Assembly: GCA_016699615.1 (NCBI GenBank)
Contig: CP064984.1
Span: forward strand, 1,178,001-1,242,000
DNA: 64,000 nt
Direction: 5' to 3'
DNA from: Sphingobacteriales bacterium
Lineage (GTDB): Bacteria; Bacteroidota; Bacteroidia; Chitinophagales; JADIYW01
The translations under genes and the position numbers were made by a program. The notes beneath the pieces were generated by a model, which saw nothing but the letters and a program-made list of their open reading frames with translations, was not told the origin of the DNA and did no database searches. Below are positions 8,102-18,010 of this stretch, piece by piece (the stretch's first letter is position 1; each line of letters begins with the position of its first letter).

Positions 8102-9280
8102 ATGAATAAAGAGTACCAACATTTTGCTACAAATGCGATACGTACACAACACGAAAGAGCATTTAGAGAACATAGTGTGCCTATGTATATTACTTCATCT
8201 TTCACATTTGATGATGCAGAACAAGCCAGAGCATTATTTGCTGATGAGTATGTAGACAATATCTATTCTAGATTTTCAAATCCAAACGTTAATGAGTTTG
8301 TAGAGAAAATGTGTGTGCTGGAAGGCATGGAAGATGGTTTTGGAACTGCTACAGGAATGGCTGCTGTATTTGCATCTATGATGCCATTTTTACAACAAGG
8401 AGATCATATTTTAGCATCATCTGCATTATTTGCATCTTCTACAAGAATTATCAAAGATTTTTTACCAAAATGGGGCATTGAACATAGCTTTTTTGACATA
8501 AAAAAACCTGAAACTTGGGAAAGTCAAATTCAGCCAAATACAAAAATGATATTTGCTGAAACACCATCAAATCCAGGATTGGTATTAATTGACCTAGAAT
8601 ACTTATGTACAATTGCCAAAAAACACAATGTACTAGTAAATATAGATAATTGTTTTGCCACACCATATTTACAACAACCTGCCAAATATGGCGTAGATAT
8701 TATAACACACTCAGCTACCAAATTTATTGATGGTCAAGGTCGTGTAACTGGCGGTATTGTATTGGCTAATAAAGAATTGACTAAAGAAATTAGACAATTT
8801 TGTAGACAAACAGGACCATCTATGTCTCCATTTAATGCGTGGGTATTATCTAAAAGCTTAGAAACGCTGCATGTAAGAATGGACAGACATTGTGAAAATG
8901 CTTTAGCATTAGCAACATGGTTAGAATTGCATCCAGAAATAGTAGATGTAAAATATCCATTCTTGGCATCACATCCACAGCATGAATTGGCAAGAAAACA
9001 AATGGCTCAAGGTGGTGGTGTTGTTACTTTTGAGGTAAGTGGTGGAATTGATAGAGGAAGGAAATTTTTAGACGCATTAAAGATGTTTTCACATAGTGCA
9101 AACTTGGGCGATTGTAGAACAATAGCAACACATCCAGCATCTACAACACATAGTAAAATAGACGAACAAGTAAGAAAAGCAGCAGGAATTGAAGATGGCA
9201 GCATTCGTGTATCTGTTGGACTAGAACATATAGATGATATTAAAGCAGATATAGAACAAGCATTAAGTAATACCAAATAA
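8102..9280 (+). CDS. metZ: O-succinylhomoserine sulfhydrylase / Cys-Met metabolism PLP enzyme
   Basis: The protein is about 392 residues and collinear with the Cys/Met metabolism PLP family: YSRFSNPN near 76, the ATGMAAV stretch, ETPSNPGL, and the PLP lysine in HSATKFIDGQGRVTGG. The RFSNPNV and GQGRVTGG details favour the MetZ type, which makes homocysteine from O-succinylhomoserine and sulfide, over cystathionine gamma-synthase; the distinction is from recall of the family. ATG 8102 is preferred over the TTG one codon earlier. It stands alone with its own terminator upstream and possible promoter. Confidence 0.88.
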   Translation: MNKEYQHFATNAIRTQHERAFREHSVPMYITSSFTFDDAEQARALFADEYVDNIYSRFSNPNVNEFVEKMCVLEGMEDGFGTATGMAAVFASMMPFLQQGDHILASSALFASSTRIIKDFLPKWGIEHSFFDIKKPETWESQIQPNTKMIFAETPSNPGLVLIDLEYLCTIAKKHNVLVNIDNCFATPYLQQPAKYGVDIITHSATKFIDGQGRVTGGIVLANKELTKEIRQFCRQTGPSMSPFNAWVLSKSLETLHVRMDRHCENALALATWLELHPEIVDVKYPFLASHPQHELARKQMAQGGGVVTFEVSGGIDRGRKFLDALKMFSHSANLGDCRTIATHPASTTHSKIDEQVRKAAGIEDGSIRVSVGLEHIDDIKADIEQALSNTK

Positions 9281-9337
9281 ATATTATCGTTCTTAAATTA
9301 ATTCAAAAATCATTTATAGTAATATACAAATTAAATT

Positions 9338-10831
9338 ATGTCAGATTTATTTATATATAATTCATTAAGCAGACAAAAAGAACCATTTAAGCCACAACAT
9401 CCACCATTTGTAGGCATGTACGTATGTGGGCCAACTGTATATAATTATGTACACTTAGGTAATGTGCGCACATTTATTGCATTTGATGTCGTGTATAGAT
9501 ACTTAAAATATCTAGGATATAAGGTTAGATATGTAAGAAATATTACTGACGCTGGACACCTAACAAACGAACAAGGTGAAGGGAAAAATAGAATGGAAGA
9601 CCAAGCCAAGTTGGAACAAATTGAACCCATGGAAATTGTACAGAAATATACTTTGAGTTTTCATGATGTATGTTCTATCTTCAACTTGCAAGCACCAACT
9701 ATAGAACCAACAGCAACAGGACATATTGTTGAGCAAATAGAAATGACACAAGAACTTATTGATAAAGAATTAGCTTATGAGTCTAATGGTTCTGTGTATT
9801 TTGATGTAAAAGCATACAACGAAAAAGGCTATGATTATGGTGTGCTTTCAGGTAGAAATATAGATGATATTGTTGCTGGATATAGAGATTTAGATGGACA
9901 AGATGAGAAACGTAGTTCTGTAGATTTTGCACTTTGGAAAAAAGCATCACCAGAACATATAATGCGTTGGAAATCGCCATGGAGCGATGGTTTTCCTGGA
10001 TGGCATATAGAATGCTCTGTAATGAGTACAAAATATTTGGGTAAAACATTTGATATACATGGTGGTGGTATGGACTTGAAATTTCCACATCATGAGTGTG
10101 AAATAGCACAAAACGTAGCATGTACAGGAGAAGCGCCAGTAAAATATTGGATGCACAGTAATATGCTAAATTTTAATGGACAAAAAATGAGCAAATCATT
10201 GGGTAATTCTATTTTGCCATTAGAATTAATAACAGGAGAACATCCTTTGTTGGATAAAGCATATTCTCCAATGGTGGTTAGGTTATTATTCTTACAGTCA
10301 CATTATACATCAGAATTAGATATTAATATCAAATCATTGCAAGATGCAGAAAAGAATTTGAGAAAATTGTTGAATGCTGCAACTTACTTACAAACCTTAA
10401 AACACGAAGGCGAAACAAGACCTAATCCTGAAATAAACGATGCAATAAGCGAGCTTTGTTTAGGTTGTAAAGAAGCTATGGATGATGATTTTAATACAGC
10501 AAAAACAGTGGCAAACTTATTAGCATTAGCAACACATATTAATATTTTCTATAACGAAAAAAGCATATCTAATATTGATGTGAGTACCTACAACTTATTA
10601 GAAAAAATATATAATGAGATGTTGTTTGATGTTTTAGGTTTAAAAAACGAAACCACACAAGATGCACAAACAGACACTTTAGATAAAGTAATGCAATTAA
10701 TCATTGATATTAGAAAACAAGCTAGAGAAAATAAAGATTGGGCAACATCAGACAAAATTAGAGATGCATTGAAAGAAGCTAAAATCAATATCAAAGATGG
10801 AAAAGACGGCACATCATATGAATTATTATAA
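9338..10831 (+). CDS. cysS: Cysteinyl-tRNA synthetase
   Basis: This 497-residue class I synthetase is of normal length. It shows the zinc ligand C30 in MYVCGPTVYNYVHLGN, the HIGH-equivalent HLGN at 39-42, FPHHECEIAQ with further zinc ligands, and KMSKSLGN. It charges tRNA-Cys in the cytoplasm. The gene follows metZ by 57 bases and precedes hemJ by 10. Confidence 0.97.
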   Translation: MSDLFIYNSLSRQKEPFKPQHPPFVGMYVCGPTVYNYVHLGNVRTFIAFDVVYRYLKYLGYKVRYVRNITDAGHLTNEQGEGKNRMEDQAKLEQIEPMEIVQKYTLSFHDVCSIFNLQAPTIEPTATGHIVEQIEMTQELIDKELAYESNGSVYFDVKAYNEKGYDYGVLSGRNIDDIVAGYRDLDGQDEKRSSVDFALWKKASPEHIMRWKSPWSDGFPGWHIECSVMSTKYLGKTFDIHGGGMDLKFPHHECEIAQNVACTGEAPVKYWMHSNMLNFNGQKMSKSLGNSILPLELITGEHPLLDKAYSPMVVRLLFLQSHYTSELDINIKSLQDAEKNLRKLLNAATYLQTLKHEGETRPNPEINDAISELCLGCKEAMDDDFNTAKTVANLLALATHINIFYNEKSISNIDVSTYNLLEKIYNEMLFDVLGLKNETTQDAQTDTLDKVMQLIIDIRKQARENKDWATSDKIRDALKEAKINIKDGKDGTSYELL

Positions 10832-10841
10832 TATATAGACT

Positions 10842-11372
10842 ATGTTTTTATACATAAAAGCATTACATATTATTTTTGTTATTACTTGGTTTGCGGGTTT
10901 ATTTTATATTCCACGTTTGTTTATCTATACTGTAGAAGCAAATGAAAAGCCTGAGCCAAACAGAAGTATTTTATTAGAACAAAATTTATTGATGCAACAA
11001 AGATTGTGGTATATTATTACATGGCCATCTGCAATTATTACACTACTATTAGGTATAACTATTCTTATTCAAAATCCATTTTTTCTTAAACAAGGTTGGT
11101 TGCACATAAAATTGACATTTGTAATATTATTGTATATCTATCATATCTTTTGCCATAAAATATACATGCAACAACAAAATATGGAATTCAAATACAGTAG
11201 CAAGCAACTCAGAATTTGGAATGAATTGGCTACAATTCTATTATTTATAATTGTATTCTTGGTTGTGGTAAAATCTCAGCTAAGTATATTGTTTGCTTTG
11301 CTTGGTGTTTTTATACTTTCTATTATATTAATGTTGGGTATAAAACTATACGCCACTATCAGAAAGAAATAA
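10842..11372 (+). CDS. hemJ: HemJ-type protoporphyrinogen IX oxidase (membrane)
   Basis: The 176-residue protein has four to five hydrophobic helices and begins MFLYIKALHIIFVITWFAG, with the conserved His 9 and the FYIPRLF segment of HemJ. A second conserved region is QQRLWYIITWPSAIITLLLG. HemJ oxidises protoporphyrinogen IX to protoporphyrin IX in haem synthesis at the inner membrane. It follows cysS by 10 bases and is probably cotranscribed. The family is certain; the extra hydrophobic C-terminal segment (about 145-170) is slightly longer than usual. Confidence 0.88.
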   Translation: MFLYIKALHIIFVITWFAGLFYIPRLFIYTVEANEKPEPNRSILLEQNLLMQQRLWYIITWPSAIITLLLGITILIQNPFFLKQGWLHIKLTFVILLYIYHIFCHKIYMQQQNMEFKYSSKQLRIWNELATILLFIIVFLVVVKSQLSILFALLGVFILSIILMLGIKLYATIRKK

Positions 11373-11440
11373 TAATTATCAAAACAAAACATTACCTATA
11401 TCAAAGTAATTTGATACATTATAAATATTCTTAAACAATA

Positions 11441-12289
11441 TTATTTTTTAGATTTTTGTGGTATTCTTTCTTTCTCATTTCTTCCTTCGAAAGTATCCAT
11501 AGAATTATAAACGCCTAACCATCCAGCAAAAACATCAAATACCTTTGCAGGTAATATTCCTTTAAACATAGGCACTAAACTAAGGTTACCAGGTTCCATT
11601 AATATCGCTACATCATTCTTAATTGCTTTAAATGTTTTATCTACAATTTCATCTGGTTTTAATAATGGAAAAAGGAATGGGGCTTTAACTCCCTTAAACA
11701 TTCCAGTATCTATGTAACTAGGACAAATTGTGGTTACATGAACTTTTGTTTTTGCTTGTTCTAATTCTTTTCTAAGTGATTCGCTCCAACCTAAAACTGC
11801 CCATTTACTTGAAGCATAAACAGAACCCTTTGGTAAACTAATAAAAGAAGAAGCAGATGCTATATTAATAATATGACCTTTATTTTGTTTAATCATATCT
11901 TTAATAAATACTCTTGTAACATGCATCACACCATTAACATTAATATTAATGGTTTTCTCAATCTCTCTTTCACTATATTCCCAAAAATATTTTTTTCCAG
12001 CCACAACGCCAGCATTATTAAATAATATATCAATATTACCTATATCTAATAATACTTTGGTAGCAGCAGATTCTATATCATTAACATCAGATACATCTAC
12101 TACAAATGTATGTACATTTTTGAAGCCTTTATTTACAAATTCCTCTTGAGTCTTTTGTAGATTATCTTCGTTGATGTCCCAAATTACTAGCGTAGCACAA
12201 CCTTCTTGCAGTGCTTTTAATGACATAATTTTCCCTATTCCATTAGCACCACCAGTAACTAATACATTTGCATTTTTAATTTTTGACAT
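11441..12289 (-). CDS. Short-chain dehydrogenase/reductase
   Basis: This 282-residue classical SDR has the cofactor motif TGGANGIG (residues 12-19), NNAG near 90, and the catalytic S-Y-K set with YASSK around 157-161. A C-terminal extension after the Rossmann core (PLLKPDEIVDKTF...FAGWLGVYNSMDTFEGR) may contact membrane or substrate. The substrate is not identifiable. It stands apart on the minus strand between hemJ and the PAP2-like gene. Confidence 0.88.
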   Translation of the reverse strand: MSKIKNANVLVTGGANGIGKIMSLKALQEGCATLVIWDINEDNLQKTQEEFVNKGFKNVHTFVVDVSDVNDIESAATKVLLDIGNIDILFNNAGVVAGKKYFWEYSEREIEKTININVNGVMHVTRVFIKDMIKQNKGHIINIASASSFISLPKGSVYASSKWAVLGWSESLRKELEQAKTKVHVTTICPSYIDTGMFKGVKAPFLFPLLKPDEIVDKTFKAIKNDVAILMEPGNLSLVPMFKGILPAKVFDVFAGWLGVYNSMDTFEGRNEKERIPQKSKK

Positions 12290-12388
12290 TATTATAAATT
12301 TTTAGAAATTAAATTTAATCAAATAAAATGAAAATAGCATTCGACAAAAGCATTTCTTATCTTTTGTTAGGTAGTCTATTTTAGATGC

Positions 12389-12991
12389 TTAGCCAATAAA
12401 AAATGCTGCTAATGACTGTCCTGCTATGCCTACAATAAATCCTGTATTAATTTCTTTTGGTGTATGTGCATCTAAATAAAGCCTTGCGCTAGCTACAATA
12501 CCTACTAATACAATTGCTAATAAGAAATAATTTTGCACATTGTTTTGGGCATAAAAAAACATCATCATTACAGCAATTAATCCACCAGAAATAGCCACCA
12601 TGTGCAAACTCAATTTGTGAAATACATTGATAACAAATGATAGTGATAGAGAAATAACGGCACCCAAAACAAACCATGTGTATGGAATAGGAAAAGCAGT
12701 TTTCTTTACTGAAAGGTATGCCCAAATATAACATATCATGGCAACTATAAGTGGAATGATACGTTGTTGTTTGTCTGGCATTTCAAAAGAATCTATAAAT
12801 TCTAGTTTTTTCATTAATACAATAGCTAATGCTGGAAAAAAGAAGGTATTTATAAAAACAATACCAAATGCTATTTGAGGTTGTAATGATGTAAAATAAA
12901 CACTATTAAGTTGGATAAACAACAATAAAATATATGTTGGAATTAATAAAGGATGGAGAATGTAGGATATTATTTTGGAAAATATTTTCAT
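12389..12991 (-). CDS. PAP2-like integral membrane protein
   Basis: The 200-residue protein has about six hydrophobic helices. The segments LSLHMVAISGG and ARLYLDAHTPKEINTGFIVG resemble the second and third phosphatase motifs of PAP2 proteins, with His residues in matching positions, but the first motif (KxxxxxxRP) is weak, so catalytic activity is uncertain. It starts 3 bases after rpoN ends and should be cotranscribed with it. Confidence 0.7.
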   Translation of the reverse strand: MKIFSKIISYILHPLLIPTYILLLFIQLNSVYFTSLQPQIAFGIVFINTFFFPALAIVLMKKLEFIDSFEMPDKQQRIIPLIVAMICYIWAYLSVKKTAFPIPYTWFVLGAVISLSLSFVINVFHKLSLHMVAISGGLIAVMMMFFYAQNNVQNYFLLAIVLVGIVASARLYLDAHTPKEINTGFIVGIAGQSLAAFFIG

Positions 12992-12994
12992 AAA

Positions 12995-14479
12995 TTATAG
13001 TTCTTTTCTTAGTCTTGCAACTGGAATGTTGAGTTGTTCTCTATATTTGGCTACTGTTCTTCGTGCTATATTGTAGCCTTTTTCTTTTAATAATTCTGTT
13101 AAGTCTTCGTCGCTCTTAGGCTTAGATTTTTCTTCACTATCTATAATATCTTGCAATATTTTTTTCACTTCTCTCGTAGATACTTCTTCGCCGCTATCTG
13201 TTTGTAAGGCTTCTGAGAAGAAATGTTTTAGCAAGAAAATTCCAAACTCTGTTTGTACATATTTGCTATTGGCTACACGCGAAATAGTAGAAATATCTAA
13301 TCCTGTGATTTCGGCAATATCTTTCAGAATCATCGGTTTTAGGTCTAGCTCATCTCCTGTTAAAAAATATTTTTTCTGAAGATTGACAATAGCTTCCATG
13401 GTTACAAAAAGTGTGTGTTGCCTTTGTTTAATGGCATCTATAAACCACTTTGCTGCATCTATTTTTTGCTTGATGAACGTTACTGCCTCTTTTGTTTTTT
13501 TGTCTTTGGTGTTTCCTTTTGCATAAGAATGCAACATCTCTTTAAATGAATCTGAAATTCTAAGATCTGGTGCGTTTTTTCCATTTAATAATACTTCTAA
13601 TTCTCCATTTATTTCTTCTACTGTAAAATCTGGAATGATTGTTTGATGATTGATGCTTGTGCTACCAGCAGAAGTGCCACCTGGCTTTGGATTTAGATGT
13701 AAAATTTCATCTAATATTTGTTTTAATTCTTCGTCTGTAAGATTAAATGCTTTAGCTAATTTGTCGTAATGTTTCTTTGTAAATGCATCAAAATAATCTG
13801 TGATGATTTGTATTGCCTTTTCTACATTTTTTGTTTGTACTTTTCTTTCCAATTGTATCAACAAACATTCTTGAAGACTACGTGCGCCAACTCCAGCTGG
13901 GTCAAATCTTTGAATTAGTTTTAATAATTCTTCAATTTCTTCGTGGTTAGTGGTAATGTTTCTCTGAAAAGCCAAATCATCAATAATCGCATCAACTTCT
14001 CTTCTTAGGTAGCCATCATCATCAATACTACCAACAAGATGGTCTGCAATTAAATATTCATGTTCGTCTAAATCTTGCAAAGCCAATTGCTCTGACAAAC
14101 TATCATGAAATGTTTTGCCTACAGTGAATGGCGTTTGTTTTTTCTCTTCCTGATGATGAGCATAACTATCATCGCTGTCATTATAATCATAGTCTTCTTT
14201 GGTATATTCTGCAATATCTAAGTTATCTGAGAAATCATCGTCATCACCACTACTTTCTGAGAAATCGTCATCGTTATCTGTAATTTCTTGTGGTTCTGCT
14301 AAGTCTTCCTTTTGATTGTCAAAGTCAGTTTGACTTTCTTCTAAAGCTGGGTTTATTTCAAGCTCTTCTTTTATTCTTTGTTCTAATAATGACGTAGGCA
14401 CTTGCAACAATTTCATCAATTGTATTTGCTGTGGCGACAGCTTTTGCAACATTTTCTGAGATAGTCTTTGTCCTAACAT
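12995..14479 (-). CDS. rpoN: RNA polymerase sigma-54 factor
   Basis: The 494-residue protein has all parts of RpoN: the glutamine/leucine-rich activator domain at the N-terminus (QRLSQKMLQKLSPQQIQLMKLLQ), an acidic spacer from about 50 to 110, the core-binding domain, an HTH, and the RpoN box ARRTVAKYRE at 472-481. It directs RNA polymerase to -24/-12 promoters and needs an enhancer-binding ATPase, none of which is in the window. The upstream gap to panB is about 80 bases. Confidence 0.97.
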   Translation of the reverse strand: MLGQRLSQKMLQKLSPQQIQLMKLLQVPTSLLEQRIKEELEINPALEESQTDFDNQKEDLAEPQEITDNDDDFSESSGDDDDFSDNLDIAEYTKEDYDYNDSDDSYAHHQEEKKQTPFTVGKTFHDSLSEQLALQDLDEHEYLIADHLVGSIDDDGYLRREVDAIIDDLAFQRNITTNHEEIEELLKLIQRFDPAGVGARSLQECLLIQLERKVQTKNVEKAIQIITDYFDAFTKKHYDKLAKAFNLTDEELKQILDEILHLNPKPGGTSAGSTSINHQTIIPDFTVEEINGELEVLLNGKNAPDLRISDSFKEMLHSYAKGNTKDKKTKEAVTFIKQKIDAAKWFIDAIKQRQHTLFVTMEAIVNLQKKYFLTGDELDLKPMILKDIAEITGLDISTISRVANSKYVQTEFGIFLLKHFFSEALQTDSGEEVSTREVKKILQDIIDSEEKSKPKSDEDLTELLKEKGYNIARRTVAKYREQLNIPVARLRKEL

Positions 14480-14558
14480 TATTGGAGTAATATATTGGGT
14501 AAATATAACAATTTACCTATTAACCTTTTGTAAAAAAAAGATGAAAGCTTTTTTATTT

Positions 14559-15377
14559 TTAATATTGTTCCTTATCGTTTGGAAAATCATTGGATTTAAT
14601 ATCTGCAATATATTGTTCTGTTGCTTTTTTCATCTCATCGTATAGATGTAAATATTGACGTAAAAATCTTGGTTTAAACTCATGTGTTATACCTAACATA
14701 TCATGCGTTACCAATACTTGTCCATCTACAAAACCACCAGCTCCAATACCTATTACTGGAATACTTACACTTTCTGCAACCTTTTTGCCTAATTGTGCTG
14801 GTATTTTTTCTAATACAATAGCAAAACAACCTATACTTTCTAAATATTTTGCATCTTCTACCAACCTATCTGCTTCATCTTCTTCTTTGGCACGTACAGT
14901 ATATGTACCAAATTTATAAATGGATTGTGGCGTCAATCCAAGATGTCCCATTACTGGAATGCCTGCCGTTAATATTCTAATCACTGATTCTCCAATTTCT
15001 TGTCCACCTTCTAATTTCACACCATGTCCACCTGTTTCTTTCATTACACGAATTGCCGCATTTAGGGCTTCTCGTGAGTTTCCTTGATATGAACCAAAAG
15101 GCAAATCTACTACCACAAAACAACGCTTGATGGCTCTTACCACACTTTGTGCATGGTATATCATTTGGTCTAGCGTAATTGGCAGTGTTGTTTCATGTCC
15201 AGCCATCACATTTGATGCTGAGTCACCTACCAATAAAATATCAATTCCTGCATCATCTAATATCTTTGCCATAGAATAGTCATAAGCAGTAAGCATAGAT
15301 ATTTTTTCGCCACGCTGTTTCATTTCTTTAAGGTTGTGCGTAGTTACTCTCTTTAATTCAGATTTAATAGCAGACAT
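14559..15377 (-). CDS. panB: 3-methyl-2-oxobutanoate hydroxymethyltransferase
   Basis: This 272-residue TIM-barrel enzyme has the family motifs ISMLTAYDYSMAKILDDAGID, LLVGDSASNVMAGHETTLP, PFGSYQ, VKLEGG and GIGAGGFVDGQVLV. It transfers a hydroxymethyl group from methylene-THF to ketoisovalerate, the first step of pantothenate synthesis. It lies 23 bases downstream of the DUF4126 gene on the same strand, which may be its operon partner by position only. Confidence 0.96.
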   Translation of the reverse strand: MSAIKSELKRVTTHNLKEMKQRGEKISMLTAYDYSMAKILDDAGIDILLVGDSASNVMAGHETTLPITLDQMIYHAQSVVRAIKRCFVVVDLPFGSYQGNSREALNAAIRVMKETGGHGVKLEGGQEIGESVIRILTAGIPVMGHLGLTPQSIYKFGTYTVRAKEEDEADRLVEDAKYLESIGCFAIVLEKIPAQLGKKVAESVSIPVIGIGAGGFVDGQVLVTHDMLGITHEFKPRFLRQYLHLYDEMKKATEQYIADIKSNDFPNDKEQY

Positions 15378-15400
15378 ATTGGTATTTTTATTTATAATTA

Positions 15401-16051
15401 TTAACTAGAATACGCAGCTTTGGGTATTCGTTTTTTAAAGTATCTTATCATAAGAAATAAGATAACGAATGATAGAATACAAACAACTGTGGCAATAAGA
15501 AAAGGCATGACTAAACTCAATATACTACCTCCAATGGCTAACCCATTCTCTGCTGTAGCAACAACTGGATTAGCTGTACCAGCTGTCGTTACTGTTGATG
15601 TAGCTCTCGTAAGTGCTGTGCCTGCTTGCACCACGCCTGCACTTCCTCCACCTACAATAATACCTAAACCCCATTTTAGCATTGGATCCATTTCCGGTGT
15701 TAATAAAGATGCTGTAAGTAATGTGCCTGCTGCTACTGATGCTGGTGTCGTAATTGTATCTAAAATATTATCTACAAATGGGATATAGTATCCACCTATC
15801 TCAAATACTGTAGCTGTAGCAAATGCTATCAATGCTGGTGTGCTTGCCATCCAAGCAAAGCTATCGCCGAGTGTAATGATACCCATTTTAGATGCGACAC
15901 TTGCTACTAATAACGGAACAAAAACTCGAAAGCCACAGCTAGCACTTAAACCCAAGCCTAATGCTAAGCCTAAAAGTAATTTGCCTTGTGGCAAAACATT
16001 AACAACTTCTTGTGGAAGATTTTGTATGTTTTGAATAATGTCTAATATCAT
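15401..16051 (-). CDS. DUF4126 family membrane protein
   Basis: The 216-residue protein matches DUF4126: an N-terminal GLALGLGLSASCGFRVFVPLL segment, FEIGGYYIPFVDNILDTI in the middle, glycine-rich hydrophobic stretches and a C-terminal helix followed by the basic tail RYFKKRIPK. Function is unknown. It has four to five membrane segments and sits just upstream of panB. Confidence 0.8.
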   Translation of the reverse strand: MILDIIQNIQNLPQEVVNVLPQGKLLLGLALGLGLSASCGFRVFVPLLVASVASKMGIITLGDSFAWMASTPALIAFATATVFEIGGYYIPFVDNILDTITTPASVAAGTLLTASLLTPEMDPMLKWGLGIIVGGGSAGVVQAGTALTRATSTVTTAGTANPVVATAENGLAIGGSILSLVMPFLIATVVCILSFVILFLMIRYFKKRIPKAAYSS

Positions 16052-16177
16052 ATCATAAAGTTATATAAAAAGTGTATATCAAAACCACTGCCAAATTAAT
16101 TATTCTGTGTGAATATAAAATTATGATTTTTTATGCTAAAAAATAAGTTTATGGCTAACTTTAAGCAAAATTCTAGT

Positions 16178-16570
16178 ATGACAATATTTTCCAAAATTAT
16201 AAAAGGTGAAATTCCTTGCTACAAAATTGCTGAAGATGAGCATTATTTTGCATTTCTAAATATACGTCCATTAAATGCTGGACACACTTTAGTTATACCA
16301 AAAATAGAAACTGATTATATCTTTGATTTGTCTGATGAACAACTTAGTGGTTTAATAATTTTTGCCAAAAAAGTTGCTAAAGCTATAGAAAGTGTAGTTT
16401 CTTGTGAGCGTATTGGCATAGCTGTCATCGGACTTGAAGTGCCACATTGCCATATTCATCTTACACCTATCAACTCAGTACACGATATAGATTTTAGAAA
16501 TACAAAAGAAATTTCTAAAGAACAAATGCAAGAATTAGCTATACAAATAAGTGCTGCTGTAAAATTGTAA
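16178..16570 (+). CDS. HIT family nucleotide-binding hydrolase
   Basis: From the ATG at 16178 the product starts MTIFSKIIKGEIPCYKI, the standard opening of HIT proteins, and runs 130 residues. In-frame ATGs at 16133 and 16151 would add 9-15 residues with no family counterpart. The histidine triad is VPHCHIHLTP. The family cleaves nucleoside phosphoramidates and dinucleotides; the exact substrate is not predictable. Confidence 0.88.
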   Translation: MTIFSKIIKGEIPCYKIAEDEHYFAFLNIRPLNAGHTLVIPKIETDYIFDLSDEQLSGLIIFAKKVAKAIESVVSCERIGIAVIGLEVPHCHIHLTPINSVHDIDFRNTKEISKEQMQELAIQISAAVKL

Positions 16571-16605
16571 GAACAAACCTAGTAGTCTATATAATATTCA
16601 ACAAA

Positions 16606-16613
16606 TATTTTTG
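16606..16613 (+). promoter_or_regulatory. Putative -7 promoter box for the Y-family polymerase
   Basis: TATTTTTG matches TAnnTTTG, 56 bases before the ATG at 16670. No -33 element was assigned. Confidence 0.3.
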
Positions 16614-16669
16614 CACATAGGACATTCTTAACATCAGAAAAGGCATACATCGTGTAATTTTATCAAACA

Positions 16670-17947
16670 ATGAATGCAAATTCTTTAGATATAAGACTAG
16701 AACCAAGAGTACTATTTATTGATATGAATAGTTTTTTTGCTACTTGCGAGCAACAAACCAATTATTGGCTACGTGGCAGACCAGTAGCTGTGTGTGTGTA
16801 CACTGGAAAATATGGTTGTGTGATTGCACCATCTATTGAGGCAAAGAAAAAAGGAATAAGATTAGGCATGCGATTGAATGATGCAATAAAAATATGTCCA
16901 GATTTAGTGCCATTAGAAACAAATCCAAATAAATATAGAAGCTACCATATAAAAATTATGAATGTACTTAGGCAATATGCAGATGATGTGGTACCAAGAA
17001 GTATTGATGAAGCAGTTGTAGACTTAAGTAATTACAAGAGAATATATCCAGACATGGTTGCTGTGGCACAAAAAATAAAGCAAGATATAAAAGAACAAGT
17101 AGGCGATTGGCTACAATGTTCAATAGGAATTGCTCCCAATGCTTTTTTAGCAAAACTTGCCTCAGATATACAAAAACCAGATGGTTTAGTAGTAATAAAT
17201 CCAGAAAATATAGATTCTGTAATCTCAAAATTGGAATTAACTGATTTCCCTGGAATATCAAATGGAATAAAGCAAAGGCTTAATAAAGTTGGCATATATA
17301 CACCTTTGCAGCTAAGACAATCAACGCCAGAAGTTTTAAAAGCAGCATGTAAAAGTATTATTGGATTACATTGGTACTATAGATTGCATTTTCAAGAAGT
17401 AGACATGCTCTCTTCTGATGACTATAAGAGCATATCTGCAATGCGACATTTATCAAAAGAACAAAGAAATGATATTGATAGTATTAAAGAAGTTTTTATG
17501 TTATTGTGTCTTACTTTGGAAAGAAGATTAATGAAAAAAGGACGTTATGCTCAAAATATAAATTTCTTTTGCAAATATGAAGATGGAACTAGTTTTGAAG
17601 ATAAGTTTCACACAGAACAAGCACTACGTGATGGTATGGAAATTTATCATATTTTATTAGATAGGCAAAAGCAATTTAGAGATAAAAATAATATCGACCA
17701 ACAGATACTAAACAACAATATTATAAGTATTGGTATTGTAATACACAAATTTGTAGAAGAAGGTGCAACTCAACTAAACATGTTTAACAACAAACATATA
17801 GCAAAAGATAAAGCCATGAAAAAAGTATATGAAATAAAACAGAAATATGGCGAAAATAAAATTAAACGAGCGTCTGAAATGAGAGCTGATGATACCCTAT
17901 TTGTAGATGATGTAATTGGGTTCGGAAATATAAAAGACTTACTATAA
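16670..17947 (+). CDS. dinB: Y-family (DinB-like) translesion DNA polymerase
   Basis: The 425-residue protein has the Y-family palm: FIDMNSFFATCEQ with D18 and the catalytic SIDEAVVDL with D113 and E114. A helix-hairpin-helix thumb region (DFPGISNGIKQRLNKVGI) and a little-finger domain follow. The little finger is diverged from standard Pol IV (no typical IGVRVSGL motif), so it may be a Bacteroidota-specific DinB branch. It copies damaged DNA at low fidelity. A strong terminator follows directly. Confidence 0.88.
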   Translation: MNANSLDIRLEPRVLFIDMNSFFATCEQQTNYWLRGRPVAVCVYTGKYGCVIAPSIEAKKKGIRLGMRLNDAIKICPDLVPLETNPNKYRSYHIKIMNVLRQYADDVVPRSIDEAVVDLSNYKRIYPDMVAVAQKIKQDIKEQVGDWLQCSIGIAPNAFLAKLASDIQKPDGLVVINPENIDSVISKLELTDFPGISNGIKQRLNKVGIYTPLQLRQSTPEVLKAACKSIIGLHWYYRLHFQEVDMLSSDDYKSISAMRHLSKEQRNDIDSIKEVFMLLCLTLERRLMKKGRYAQNINFFCKYEDGTSFEDKFHTEQALRDGMEIYHILLDRQKQFRDKNNIDQQILNNNIISIGIVIHKFVEEGATQLNMFNNKHIAKDKAMKKVYEIKQKYGENKIKRASEMRADDTLFVDDVIGFGNIKDLL

Positions 17948-17985
17948 AAAAATACAATGCATGCATTGTATTTTTGTTTTTTATC
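17948..17985 (+). terminator. Perfect-palindrome terminator after the Y-family polymerase
   Basis: Bases 17948-17975 are an exact 28-bp palindrome (each arm AAAAATACAATGCA), followed by more T. It begins right after the polymerase stop codon. A spurious ATG inside it would extend the next gene upstream. Confidence 0.75.
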
Positions 17986-18010
17986 ATTATCTTGTTTAAA
18001 ATTTTTATCT

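Noticed and set aside
11399..11416. Inverted repeat TATCAAA-GTAA-TTTGATA after hemJ as a terminator
   Set aside because: The stem is AT-only and no T run follows, so it is too weak to call.
12328..12384. Short ORF of 18 codons between the SDR and PAP2-like genes
   Set aside because: It is too short, has no clear start signal and no recognisable sequence.
17957..18010. Upstream extension of the DUF4442 gene to ATG 17957
   Set aside because: It lies inside the terminator palindrome of the polymerase gene, and the added residues are not family-like. ATG 18011 fits.
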